Source: RPQJ01 sp963746325 (GTDB taxonomy: Bacteria > Pseudomonadota > Gammaproteobacteria > Steroidobacterales > Steroidobacteraceae). Taken from it: a stretch of DNA of 64,000 nt. The position numbers were made by a program, and so were the translations under genes. Shown in pieces: positions 27,253 through 36,357 of this stretch (the first letter of the stretch is position 1; every line of letters starts with the position of its first letter). Location of the stretch: assembly GCA_963746325.1 (NCBI GenBank), contig CAVVBC010000005.1, positions 124,001 through 188,000 of the forward strand, written 5' to 3'. The notes under the pieces are model-generated. The model saw nothing but the letters and a program-made list of their open reading frames with translations. It was not told where the DNA came from and did not search any database.

Positions 27253-29178
27253 GTGCAACTCGAACTCGTCGATCGCCGGACTACGGGCGTGGCTGTGGTT
27301 ACACTTGTTATGCTCGGCGTGCTCGTCGGCGGCTGTTCGCGCGAGGCGTCGGCACCTGCGACGCCTGCGGCCAGCGCCGTCGCTGACGCGCCCGCCCCTG
27401 CCGCTGCTGCATTGGACCGGCCCGCGGCCAATCCCGAGCGCAACGCTTATTTCGGCGACGTGCACGTCCACACCAGCTGGTCGTTCGACGCGTTCACCAA
27501 TGGCAGCCGCACGACGCCGACGGACGCGTACGCCTGGGCCCAGGGCAAGGAGATCACCAATAGCGGCGTCGGCGGCAAGATCCAGGTCCAGACGCCACTC
27601 GATTTCTACATGGTGGCCGAGCACGCCGAGTTCATGGGGGTGTTCAACCAGATGAGCGACCCCGCGAGCCCGCTGAGCCGCACCGAACTGGCGAAAGGGG
27701 TCACTTCGCCGGATCCCAACGTTCGCTTGCAAGCGTTCGCCGGGGTGCTGCGTGACATGAGCGCCGGAAAGATCGACCCCACGCTGACCGATCCGGCACT
27801 GGCCCGCTCGGTGTGGTCCGAAATCGTCAAGGCGGCCGAGGCGGCCTATCGGCCGGGGCACTTCACGACGTTCGCAGGTTTTGAGTGGACGTCCAACCCG
27901 AAGCAGCGAAACCTGCACCGCGTGGTCGTGTTCCGCGACACCGCCCACCTGCCAGACATGGTGCTGTCGGCGCTGGAATCCGAAGATCCGGAGACACTCT
28001 GGCAATGGATGGACGGCCTGCGCGCCCGTGGCTCGACGCTGCTGGCCATTCCACACAACGGCAATGCGAGCGACGGACGCATGTTCGAAACCGTCCGGTT
28101 CGACGGCCGGCCGATCGACGCAGCCTACAACCGCATGCGCGCCGCGAACGAGCCGCTCTACGAAATCACGCAGATCAAGGGAACCTCCGAGACGCATCCC
28201 GACCTGTCGCCCACCGACGAGTTCGCGGGCTTCGAACAGTGGGACTACACGCTCTCGGCGGACTACCAGCGTCCCACTCACCGCCGCGGCAGCTTTGCGC
28301 GCCAGGCGCTGCTCGAGGGCCTTGCGCAGGAATCGAGCGGCAACGGCAACCCGTTCAAGTACGGCTTCATCGGCGACACCGACACCCACAACGCTGCCGC
28401 CAGCCACGAAGAATTCAACTACACCGGCAAGTTCGCGTTCGAGAACGACGCCGTGCATCGGTTGAAAGGCATGGAGGGACAGCCCGCGGGCCAGGTCAGG
28501 CAGGTGCAGGAGTTCAGTTCCGGCGGCCTCGCCGGCGTGTGGGCCGAGGAGAACACGCGCGAGTCGATTTTCGACGCGATGCAACGTCGTGAAACCTTCG
28601 GCACGTCCGGCACGATGATCAAGGTGCGGTTCTTCGGCGGCTGGAGCTTCACCGACACCGACCTCAAGACCGCAGACGCGGTCCGCACCGGCTATGCGCG
28701 CGGCGTGCCGATGGGCAGCGACCTGAAGGCACCCGCGGGCAAGGCACCGAGCTTCCTCGTGATGGCGAGCAAAGATCCGAAGAGCGGAAATCTCGACCGC
28801 ATCCAGATCGTCAAGGGCTGGCTCGACAGCAGCGGCAAGCAGCTCGAAAAGGTCTACGACGTGGCCTGGAGCGGGGCTCGCACCCCGGACCCGAAAAGCG
28901 GCAAGGTGCCGCCGGTAGGCGACACGGTCAATGCCGCGACAGCCGAGTACACCAACAGCATTGGCGCAGCCGAATTGGCCACCGTCTGGACGGACCCGGA
29001 TTTCGACCCATCCGAGCGCGCTTTCTATTACGTCCGCGTGCTGGAGATCCCGACGCCGCGCTGGAGCACGCGCGACGCCGTGCGGCTTGGCATGCCGGTG
29101 CCTAAGGGGCTGCCGGTGTCGATCCAGGAGCGCGCGTGGACCTCACCGATCTGGTACGCGCCGGCCAGCCGATCCTGA
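27253..29178 (+). CDS. DUF3604 lipoprotein, putative metal-dependent hydrolase
   Basis: 641 residues with a lipobox (VLVGGC, C28) and an Ala/Pro-rich linker. The DUF3604 domain starts RNAYFGDVHVHTSWSFDAF and contains HNGNASDGRMFE and GDTDTHNAA, histidine/aspartate motifs resembling PHP-type metal phosphoesterases. Its substrate is unknown. Anchoring is probably to the periplasmic face of a membrane. The last 36 nt overlap the 3' end of the convergent MFS gene. Confidence 0.85.
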   Translation: MQLELVDRRTTGVAVVTLVMLGVLVGGCSREASAPATPAASAVADAPAPAAAALDRPAANPERNAYFGDVHVHTSWSFDAFTNGSRTTPTDAYAWAQGKEITNSGVGGKIQVQTPLDFYMVAEHAEFMGVFNQMSDPASPLSRTELAKGVTSPDPNVRLQAFAGVLRDMSAGKIDPTLTDPALARSVWSEIVKAAEAAYRPGHFTTFAGFEWTSNPKQRNLHRVVVFRDTAHLPDMVLSALESEDPETLWQWMDGLRARGSTLLAIPHNGNASDGRMFETVRFDGRPIDAAYNRMRAANEPLYEITQIKGTSETHPDLSPTDEFAGFEQWDYTLSADYQRPTHRRGSFARQALLEGLAQESSGNGNPFKYGFIGDTDTHNAAASHEEFNYTGKFAFENDAVHRLKGMEGQPAGQVRQVQEFSSGGLAGVWAEENTRESIFDAMQRRETFGTSGTMIKVRFFGGWSFTDTDLKTADAVRTGYARGVPMGSDLKAPAGKAPSFLVMASKDPKSGNLDRIQIVKGWLDSSGKQLEKVYDVAWSGARTPDPKSGKVPPVGDTVNAATAEYTNSIGAAELATVWTDPDFDPSERAFYYVRVLEIPTPRWSTRDAVRLGMPVPKGLPVSIQERAWTSPIWYAPASRS

Positions 29179-30438
29179 CGGCAAAGACGGGCTGGCGTGG
29201 GCTGCGTCGATGCCATCGGACGCGTGCCCCAGCAGCTCGCCGCTCGAACTCGTGCCGAGCGGCGTGCCGACGAAGGGCGACTTAAGCTCACCCGGAACGG
29301 CAGCGCGCCGACCCATGCGGAACAGCGCGTAGACGGCGAGCAACACGTGCATGACGGCCACCAGCGGCAGGAATGCGTCGTTGCCGACCAGTTGCATCAC
29401 TGCGGCAACGATGATCGGCGCAACGAAGGCGCCGGCGCCGTTTACCAGTATCAACGTGCTGCTGGCGCCCAGCTTCTCCTCGGCCGGCACGTGATCGTTG
29501 ACGTGCGCGGAACTGAGCGAGTACAGGGTCAGGCTCATACCGCCATACACCGCAATCATCAGGAAAAACGCGAAGCGCGAGATGTCCGCCAGCCACCACG
29601 CGCCGATCGCGCCCAAGGCCGCCAGCAGGCAGACGGCGATGACTACCGTACGCCGGTCCATCCGGTCGGAGATGCGACCGACCGGCAGCTGGGTCAGGCA
29701 GCCCGCAAGGATGGCGACGGCCATGAACAGCGAAACTTCGAAGGTCGTGAACCCCTCGCCGTCCGCGTAGATGGCGCCCAGCGAGAACAGGCAGCCCGAG
29801 ACCGCGCCGGCGACCGCCACGCCCACCAGACCGAGTGGCGAGCGACGGAACAGATTGCGCGGGCTGACCCGCACCGGCACCGTAATCTCCGGCGCCGAAC
29901 TGGACGTCAGAGCCATCGGCACCATCGCGACCGAGATGAGGATGGATACCAGGATGAACGGGATGGTGCTGCGGGGATCGGCCACGTTGAGCAGCAACTG
30001 CCCTAGACCGAGGCCCGCGTAGCAGACCAGCATGTAGATCGACAACAGCAGGCCGCGATGCTCGTTGTCGACGCGGCCGTTGAGCCAGCTTTCGGCCACC
30101 ACGTAGATGCCCGCAAAGCAGAATCCCATGAGTATGCGAACCAGCGTCCAGGGCAACGGCGCCACGAAGACACCCTGCAGCAGGATCAACGCGGACGCGA
30201 GCGAGGTCAGCGCAGCAAAGACGCGGACGTGACCCACCGAGTTGACCAGGGGCGGTGTCATCACCGACCCGGCCATGTACCCGAGGTAGTAGGCCGCCAG
30301 CATGATGCCCGCCAGCAAGGTGGGAAATCCCTCGAGGCTGGCGCGCAGGCCCACCAGCGTGCCCTGCAGGCCGGCGCCCAGCATCAGCAGTGCCATGCCG
30401 AGCAGCAGGGTCCAGGTCGCGGCCAATGCGGTGCGCAT
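29143..30438 (-). CDS. MFS transporter, YcaD-like
   Basis: 431 residues, 12 predicted helices, inner membrane. Order of helices, the loop DRMDRR between halves and the motif YVVAESWLNGRVDNEHRG resemble the YcaD group of major facilitator carriers. Substrate unknown. The C-terminal tail beyond the last helix is about 50 residues, hydrophilic, and its coding sequence overlaps the convergent DUF3604 gene. Confidence 0.82.
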   Translation of the reverse strand: MRTALAATWTLLLGMALLMLGAGLQGTLVGLRASLEGFPTLLAGIMLAAYYLGYMAGSVMTPPLVNSVGHVRVFAALTSLASALILLQGVFVAPLPWTLVRILMGFCFAGIYVVAESWLNGRVDNEHRGLLLSIYMLVCYAGLGLGQLLLNVADPRSTIPFILVSILISVAMVPMALTSSSAPEITVPVRVSPRNLFRRSPLGLVGVAVAGAVSGCLFSLGAIYADGEGFTTFEVSLFMAVAILAGCLTQLPVGRISDRMDRRTVVIAVCLLAALGAIGAWWLADISRFAFFLMIAVYGGMSLTLYSLSSAHVNDHVPAEEKLGASSTLILVNGAGAFVAPIIVAAVMQLVGNDAFLPLVAVMHVLLAVYALFRMGRRAAVPGELKSPFVGTPLGTSSSGELLGHASDGIDAAHASPSLPSGSAGRRVPDR

Positions 30439-30613
30439 TCAAGAGTGTCCGGCTAAAGCGAAGCGAGGCGACTATATCAAGAACACTCGTGTGCGTTGCG
30501 CGTCAGCCAAGCGGTGCCACGAAACGCTCCTCAGCCTGACGCGAAAGTACCGGCGAGCCGCTACGAGCAACCGGTCATCCGGCTAAGGTGGGTTATTGCA
30601 AAGGAGCAGCTAA

Positions 30614-31264
30614 ATGGCACGAGCGAAATCGAAAGCAGCGAAGAAGACAGCGGCCAGGACGGCGCCGCGATCTGCATCCCGCACCGCGTCCCGAGCGGCG
30701 CCCAGGGCCAGACGAACAGCGACGCGCGGCACCCCCCGTAGCGCGCCGGGCAAGAACGCGATTGCGTTGCTGAAAGCCGACCACCGGCAAGTCGAGGAGT
30801 GGTTCGCCCAGTACGAAAAGACCCGGGGCAACGACCGCAAGCGCGCGATCGCAGAGAAAATCTGCAGTGCGCTCCGCATACACACGCAGATCGAGGAAGA
30901 GATTTTCTACCCGGCATTCTACCAGGCGACCCGTGACGAAGACCTGCATCACGAGGCGATCATCGAGCACGACGGCGCCAAGAAGCTGATCGCCGAGATC
31001 GAGTCGACGAGTCCGGACGACGACTTCTATGACGCCAGGGTGAGCGTGCTGTCGGAGATGATCAAGCACCACGTCATGGAAGAAGAACAGCGTGACGGGA
31101 TGTTTGCGAAGGCACGCGACTCGGATATGGACCTTGCCGAGCTGGGCGTGCAGCTCGCGGAGCGCAAGGCGGAACTCGAATCCTCACCGGAAGCGATGAA
31201 GTCGCTGACGCGAGCTGTGGATGCCGGCAAAGGATTCATCACGCGCCTCACGGCGAACATCTAG
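30614..31264 (+). CDS. Hemerythrin HHE-domain protein with basic N-terminal tail
   Basis: 216 residues. Residues 1-45 are a low-complexity tail rich in Ala, Arg and Lys, resembling histone-like or DNA-binding tails. Residues 48-190 form an HHE cation-binding helical bundle with H and E iron-ligand positions in LLKADHRQVEEWF, IHTQIEEEIFYPAF, HHEAIIEHDGAKKLI and MIKHHVMEEEQRDGMF. Such domains bind a di-iron centre and sense or scavenge oxygen or oxidants. AAAGGAG lies just upstream of the ATG. A CsbD gene follows after 13 nt, so the pair is probably a stress operon. Confidence 0.87.
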   Translation: MARAKSKAAKKTAARTAPRSASRTASRAAPRARRTATRGTPRSAPGKNAIALLKADHRQVEEWFAQYEKTRGNDRKRAIAEKICSALRIHTQIEEEIFYPAFYQATRDEDLHHEAIIEHDGAKKLIAEIESTSPDDDFYDARVSVLSEMIKHHVMEEEQRDGMFAKARDSDMDLAELGVQLAERKAELESSPEAMKSLTRAVDAGKGFITRLTANI

Positions 31265-31277
31265 CAAGGAGCAAGCC

Positions 31278-31469
31278 ATGGACAGCAACAAGGATCAGGT
31301 CAAGGGTCGCGTCAAGGAAGCGGAAGGCAAGATCAAGGAGACGGCCGGCGCGCTGGTGGGCAACGACAGGCTCGAGATCAAAGGCAAGATTCAAAAGAAC
31401 CTCGGCAAGGCGCAGGCCACCTACGGCGACGCCAAGCACGACCTGAAGGACAGCACGAAAGCGAAGTGA
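31278..31469 (+). CDS. CsbD-family stress protein
   Basis: 63 residues, highly charged and Lys/Glu-rich, with the CsbD start MDSNKDQVKGRVKEAEGKIK and a second half repeating the pattern. CsbD proteins are small general-stress proteins of unknown biochemical role. The ATG follows AAGGAG. It is cotranscribed with the hemerythrin gene and followed by a strong hairpin. Confidence 0.87.
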   Translation: MDSNKDQVKGRVKEAEGKIKETAGALVGNDRLEIKGKIQKNLGKAQATYGDAKHDLKDSTKAK

Positions 31470-31479
31470 TTCCAGTTCC

Positions 31480-31515
31480 CCCTGGACAGGTCCCGCCATG
31501 GCGGACCGTCCAGGG
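31480..31515. terminator. Hairpin downstream of csbD
   Basis: Inverted repeat with arms CCCTGGAC (31480-31487) and GTCCAGGG (31508-31515), and an inner stem formed by GGTCC-CGCC and GGCG-GACC. It lies between convergent genes and could terminate both. No T-run is seen. Confidence 0.55.
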
Positions 31516-31546
31516 TGGAATTGCTGGGGCCACGGCCGTCACGCGG

Positions 31547-32224
31547 CTAGCGCGGCCGCTTGAGCCGCTGCGTATCGCCCGTGGGGCGGCGAATGAGCGC
31601 TTCGTAATCCAGGTCAATGGCACTGCGCGGCAGCGTGAGAATCGACGCATGCAGACGGGTGACCTCATGCTTCAGCAACGGCAGCACCGAACGTTGCTGC
31701 GCTGCAGCCTGTGTATCGACCCCAGCGATCAAGGTCTCGCAGAATGCATGAAAGTACTCCGTGTAGAGTTCTTCATAGCGTGCGACCGGGCTCTGGAACA
31801 CGCCATCCAGCAGCACGGCGACGCCCAGGTGATGGACGCAGAGGTGGCTCCCGGCACTGCGCAGGTACTGCCCGTGTTCCGAGATGACCGCGTCGGTGTA
31901 TTGCAGGGCCCCACGAAAGTAACCAATTATGCGCCGACGCGCCGCATCGCCTGGCTTCGACTCGCGCAGATACTCGAACAGCGCCTTGCGATGAATGAGC
32001 CCTAGCGCACCAGAGCGCAGTGCCATGCTTTGCGCCTCGGCACCCGTGTAACGCGTGACTTCGCGGACCAGGGCCTGGTGCTCGGTTTCCCACTGGCACC
32101 AGAGACTCACGCTCCCGAGGATGCGCCCGGCAACCAGCTGCTGCCGCTCGTCGCCCGCACGAGCCGCATTTTCGAGACACTTTTCCGACTCGCGCATGAG
32201 GCGCGACTCGCTGATTGCGGGCAT
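31547..32224 (-). CDS. Conserved-looking cytoplasmic protein of unknown function
   Basis: 225 residues, not recognised. ATG 32224 is preceded by AAGGA at 8 nt. The protein is almost wholly alpha-helical by composition, has no signal peptide or transmembrane helix, and carries a His/Cys cluster (SHLCVHHLGVAVLLD and FHAFCETLIAG). A long central helix pair around RYEELYTEYFHAFCE suggests a bundle. It ends opposite the csbD gene across a shared hairpin. Confidence 0.6.
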   Translation of the reverse strand: MPAISESRLMRESEKCLENAARAGDERQQLVAGRILGSVSLWCQWETEHQALVREVTRYTGAEAQSMALRSGALGLIHRKALFEYLRESKPGDAARRRIIGYFRGALQYTDAVISEHGQYLRSAGSHLCVHHLGVAVLLDGVFQSPVARYEELYTEYFHAFCETLIAGVDTQAAAQQRSVLPLLKHEVTRLHASILTLPRSAIDLDYEALIRRPTGDTQRLKRPR

Positions 32225-32531
32225 CGCGTCGATCCTTGCTGGATTGAGTTCCCGCGCAGCGGCGGTCGGACAGCGCGCGGCCCGAGAACACAGCGATTCT
32301 GGACTTCCGCGATGGGCAAGACCAAGCGGACAGTGGCGGTATCGAGGTGAGCGTCGCGACCTGGCGCCTGGCCTGCTGGCAGGCGCGCTCAGACCGGCCC
32401 ACTTGTCCTGCCGACACCCTGCGTAGCATTCAAACGACGTACGGCCCGCTTCGGTGGCCGATTGGGGCTATAGTCGGCCGAGAAGCGTCACGGCAAGGCC
32501 ACCCTCATCCCGTTCGCGCGGCCATCAGGGT
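32225..32531. other. Intergenic region, nothing assigned
   Basis: 307 bp upstream of the unknown protein and downstream of the class II aldolase gene (both minus strand). No ORF with codon bias, tRNA or clear terminator is seen; only short palindromes such as TGGCCTGCTGGCAGG. Confidence 0.4.
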
Positions 32532-33278
32532 TCATAGCCGATAGTCCGGCTCCTCCTCGTCGAGGATTTCCCTGAGTGCAGTAAAGTGCTTGCGGGAATA
32601 GTCGTCGGGGTAGGTGAGCCACTGCATGCAGGTCTTGGCCGCAACGGCCTCTGGTATCAACGCCGGCTCCAGGCCCGTTGCCAGCGCCAGCAGTTGCACC
32701 TTCGCGGCACGCTCCAGGTAGTACATGTCGTCGAACGCCGCAGCGACCGAGGTGCCCACCACCAGCACGCCGTGATTGCCCATCATCAGTACACTCTTGC
32801 CGCCGGCGAGCAATGCCGCCACACGTTCGCCCTCCGCTGCGCTCAGCGCCATCCCGTCGTAGCCGCGGTCATAGGCGACACGGCCATGAAAGCGGCAGGC
32901 GTTCTGGTCGAGCATCAGCAGTTCAAAGTCCTTGATGCAGCAGAGCGCAGTGGCATGCGGCATGTGCGTGTGCAGGATGCAATGCGCCTGCGGCAGGTGC
33001 CGGTGCAGGTACGCATGCAGATACCAGGCGGTGGGGTCCGGCGCGCCGGGGCCTTCGAGCGGGGATTCATCGCGCGCGTCCAGCAACAGCAGTTCGCTGG
33101 CTCGGACGCGCGAGAAGTGGCGTCCGTTCGGATTCATCAGGAACCTGCAGCGGTCTGCCGCGATGGCAACGCTGAAATGGTTGGCGATCGACTCGTGCCA
33201 GTCGAGCCGGGCCGCCCAACGAAATGCCGCGGCCAGGTCGGCACGGGCCTCGGCTTCGGTCGGCGGTATGGTTTTCAT
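32532..33278 (-). CDS. Class II aldolase/adducin-family protein
   Basis: 248 residues. The family uses a zinc ion held by histidines to cleave or epimerise sugar phosphates. Visible are the first histidine motif ILHTHMPHATAL, the later MMGNHGVLVVG and an acidic segment. The N-terminal WHESIANHFSVA fits the family start. It is longer than fuculose-phosphate aldolases and closer to the adducin-head group used in non-sugar metabolism, so the substrate is open. The gene is divergent from the PhyH-type gene. Confidence 0.82.
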   Translation of the reverse strand: MKTIPPTEAEARADLAAAFRWAARLDWHESIANHFSVAIAADRCRFLMNPNGRHFSRVRASELLLLDARDESPLEGPGAPDPTAWYLHAYLHRHLPQAHCILHTHMPHATALCCIKDFELLMLDQNACRFHGRVAYDRGYDGMALSAAEGERVAALLAGGKSVLMMGNHGVLVVGTSVAAAFDDMYYLERAAKVQLLALATGLEPALIPEAVAAKTCMQWLTYPDDYSRKHFTALREILDEEEPDYRL

Positions 33279-33399
33279 GACAACGTGACTCCGGCGTACA
33301 ACCCGCCGACTCTAGGGTCGGCTCCGCGGCAACGCAACGCTCACCGGGCCCGCCGCCCGCTGAATTACAATCGTCCGCGCGACCTGCAGGAATCACGGC

Positions 33400-34206
33400 A
33401 TGAACCAGTCACTCAGCACCGAGCAATTTGCCGCGGAAGGCGTCGCCTGGATCCGTGGCCTGGTGCCTGAGTCGATGCTTGGCCTCATCAACGAAGTGAT
33501 GCGCGCGCGGGCCGCGCGCGTGATGGCAGCGCTCGGCAACCGGCCGATCGGCATCGGCAGCCGGATGGGTTATCGCGAGGTGGTCCAACGCTCGCCAGGA
33601 CGGTTCGATGTCCCGCTGCATGAGCAGGACCTGCTGCCGATCTGGGGTGCCCAGGGCTCGCTTGCTGCCGACGTGCCGTGGTTGGGGCTGGTTCGCGCCG
33701 TGCTTGGGCCCGATGCCAGGCCGTCCTTTTGCGGTGTCGTTTTCTCGCGGCCCGGCTCACCCGCGCAGCAGTGGCACATCGATTCGCCGCACGAGGCAGC
33801 GGAGCCGCGAGCCGCGCATGCCGTGAATGTGCTCGTGGCACTGGCCGACATCCCGCTGGCGGCCGGCCCGACCGAGGTGGCGCGCGGCACGCACTTGCTG
33901 ACGAACCATCTGCAGCGCCCGTGGCTGGACCGCGACAGCCTGCTGTATCAGTCGGAGACAGAAAAGGTCACGCCAGCGACGCTGCTTCAGCCCGGCCAGG
34001 CGGCAGAGGACGCGACTCAATCGGTCGCGCAGGCGATGGCGGCGGGGGATTGCCTGATCTTCGACGACCGCATCCTGCACCGGGGCCTTGCCAACGCCAG
34101 CCAGCAGGAACGCTGGGTGGCGTATTTCAGTTACCTGCGACCGCGCCCGGGCCTCGCGGACATTGCCGACACGCACTTCGAGGCAACGCGGTCCCTGTTC
34201 GGGTGA
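33400..34206 (+). CDS. Phytanoyl-CoA dioxygenase (PhyH) family protein
   Basis: 268 residues, an Fe(II)/2-oxoglutarate-dependent oxygenase. The facial triad is H126 and D128 in QQWHIDSPHE and H227 in ILHRGLANAS; an arginine for 2-oxoglutarate follows in ERWVAYFSYL. No signal peptide. The substrate is unknown. Convergent with the cytochrome gene, 22 nt apart. Confidence 0.85.
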   Translation: MNQSLSTEQFAAEGVAWIRGLVPESMLGLINEVMRARAARVMAALGNRPIGIGSRMGYREVVQRSPGRFDVPLHEQDLLPIWGAQGSLAADVPWLGLVRAVLGPDARPSFCGVVFSRPGSPAQQWHIDSPHEAAEPRAAHAVNVLVALADIPLAAGPTEVARGTHLLTNHLQRPWLDRDSLLYQSETEKVTPATLLQPGQAAEDATQSVAQAMAAGDCLIFDDRILHRGLANASQQERWVAYFSYLRPRPGLADIADTHFEATRSLFG

Positions 34207-34228
34207 CGACAGGCCCGTTCGCACGAGG

Positions 34229-34933
34229 TCACCTGGAAGCGGCCTTGCCAGGCGCAGGCAGTTGCGCCAGATACGCGGCGACGGCTCGCTTGTCGTCGGT
34301 CGAGAGAGTGCTGAGGAGCGGTGGCATCGCGGGGTTGGAGTTGCCACGCTTGCCGGTGAGGATGAGGTCAAGCTCGCGCAGCAGGTAGTTGTAGTGCTGC
34401 GACGCAAGCATGGGATAAAAGAGCTCCGCGCGGCCTTCGCCTTGCTCGCCGTGGCACCCTGCACACTGACTGGCGTACAGGGCCTGGCCGCGCGGCACCA
34501 GCTCGGGTGGACCCTGCGCGATGTCACCCGCGACCGGCAGTGACTGCAGATAGGCCGCCATGTCGGCAAAGTCCTGCAGCGTCAGATCCGAATCGAACAT
34601 GTAGTCCCGCATCTCCGGGTTCACGCGGAGATCACTGCGGATGTCCATCAGCTGCTTGATCAACACCGAGGCATGCTGTCCGGACAGCCGCGGTATATCG
34701 AATTTCGCGCGCCCCGACCCATCCTGGCGGTGACAGGTCTGGCACTCCGCATACGCGTCCTTGCCGCGCCCGACGTCGCCGGGCAATGCCAACGTGGCCT
34801 TGATGTCGCCATCGGTCGGCAAGAGCACGGTCACCTGGGCAACGGCCGTTCCAGCCGGGCCCGCGAACATGATCGCGAGGGCAAGCGACATCGTCGCCGC
34901 CCGCCGCAACTCTGCAGCGATCTGGAATTTCAT
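34229..34933 (-). CDS. Dihaem c-type cytochrome, c4-like
   Basis: 234 residues from ATG 34933, preceded by AGGGGAG. The signal peptide ends near residue 33. Two CxxCH haem sites are present, CQTCH (starting at residue 64) and CAGCH, with methionines downstream that can be axial ligands (RDYMFDSD, NPAMPPLL). The arrangement of two similar class I domains is that of cytochrome c4, a periplasmic electron carrier. Confidence 0.9.
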   Translation of the reverse strand: MKFQIAAELRRAATMSLALAIMFAGPAGTAVAQVTVLLPTDGDIKATLALPGDVGRGKDAYAECQTCHRQDGSGRAKFDIPRLSGQHASVLIKQLMDIRSDLRVNPEMRDYMFDSDLTLQDFADMAAYLQSLPVAGDIAQGPPELVPRGQALYASQCAGCHGEQGEGRAELFYPMLASQHYNYLLRELDLILTGKRGNSNPAMPPLLSTLSTDDKRAVAAYLAQLPAPGKAASR

Positions 34934-35070
34934 TATTGCTCCCCTCGTCCTGGCCGACGTCACCACGATGCACGGGACCGGTATACTGTCTCGTCCCCCG
35001 ACTGTCAGAGGTCCCGTCTGCGGATAGTACGTTCAAACGCCGCTGCCTGCCGATTGCGGGTTGCGGCGTG

Positions 35071-36357
35071 TCAGATGACGAGCGGCTCGCTGCGCGCCTG
35101 TGGAAAACGGATCTCGACGCGGGTGCCGACACCGAGGTTGCTGTCGATCGACACGGGCCAGCCGAATCGGTCGGACAGCCGGCGAACGATCGTGAGTCCG
35201 ACGCCGTGTCCACCGCGCCGACCCGCGTCGCCACGCACGAACGGTCGATACATCGCGTCGACCTGCTCAGGCGCGATTCCCACACCCGTGTCGCGGATCA
35301 CCACCGAGTCGGCGCCGACGTCCACCGTCACCTCGCCCGCGTCGGTGTACGAGAACGCGTTGCGTAGCAGGTTGCCGAGCAGTACGGCGAGCACCTTCTC
35401 CGGCGCGTCGACGTGCAGGCGATGCGTGGCGTTGAGGCGCGATTCGATGGATTTTCCTGTTGCGAGCAGCCGCGCGCGCTCGATCTCGTCGACGAGCACG
35501 TCGTTGACGCACGTGGCCTCGAGCGGCAGGCCGGTCTGCGACTCGCGCGCGAGCAGCAGGAACGCGCTGGTCAGCTCCTCCATGTCCCGCGCCGCCCGTG
35601 CGATGCGTGCGACGGACCGCCGGCTGGCGTCGCTGAGACCGTCGTCGGCCTCGAGCATCCCCGTGGCCATCTGCATCACCGTGAGCGGGCTGCGCAGCTC
35701 GTGGCTGGCATCGCGCGTGAAGTTGCGCTCCCGCTCCACGAACTCGTTCAGGCGCTGGGCGTAGCGCGCGAGCGCGTCCGCCAACTCGCGCACCTCGTCG
35801 TCGGCATCGCGCGGCAGTCGTGCGGGGTCGAAGCGGGCGGGATCCGGGGCCGCGGGATCGAACTCGCGCACCTGTCGCGCCAGTGCGATGACCGGCGAGA
35901 ACGCGCGGCGCGACGCCCGGAACGCGAGCCACGTCGTCAGGTACAGCACCAGCAGCACCATCGCGAGCGGCAGGAGGCCGAACACGGCGGCGAGGCGGCC
36001 GACGCCGCTGCGGTCGAAGACGAGGTACAGGCGCTGCCTGTCGTGGTCCGAGACGTAGACGACGGTCTCCACGCCGTCGAACATGCGCTCGTGGTAGCCG
36101 GTCGGCAGGCTCGACAGCTCGGGTGGCACCACATCAAGGTACCCCGTGAGGTTCAGTGTCCCGGGCAGCGGGAACGTGCTGTCGCGCTCCCGCTGCGACC
36201 AGAAGTGGGCGGCCTCCTCGCGCAAGGCCTGGCGGATCAGCACGCCCTCGAGCAGCAGGCTGGCGAGGAACACGCCGACCACGGCCGCCGCGCCGATGAA
36301 CGCGGCCTGCATAAGGAACGCTCGACCGAGACGGGCGCGCAGTCCGCTAGCGGCCAT
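35071..36357 (-). CDS. Sensor histidine kinase of an OmpR-type two-component system
   Basis: 428 residues with a helix near residues 15-40, a periplasmic sensor of about 100 residues, a second helix near 140-160 and a HAMP-like linker. The kinase core has ASHELRSPLTVMQM (phospho-accepting H), an N-box in LLGNLLRNAFSYT and G-boxes in RDTGVGIAPEQ and GGHGVGLTIVRRL. Translated just after the regulator, with which its start overlaps once the regulator is corrected. Confidence 0.9.
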   Translation of the reverse strand: MAASGLRARLGRAFLMQAAFIGAAAVVGVFLASLLLEGVLIRQALREEAAHFWSQRERDSTFPLPGTLNLTGYLDVVPPELSSLPTGYHERMFDGVETVVYVSDHDRQRLYLVFDRSGVGRLAAVFGLLPLAMVLLVLYLTTWLAFRASRRAFSPVIALARQVREFDPAAPDPARFDPARLPRDADDEVRELADALARYAQRLNEFVERERNFTRDASHELRSPLTVMQMATGMLEADDGLSDASRRSVARIARAARDMEELTSAFLLLARESQTGLPLEATCVNDVLVDEIERARLLATGKSIESRLNATHRLHVDAPEKVLAVLLGNLLRNAFSYTDAGEVTVDVGADSVVIRDTGVGIAPEQVDAMYRPFVRGDAGRRGGHGVGLTIVRRLSDRFGWPVSIDSNLGVGTRVEIRFPQARSEPLVI

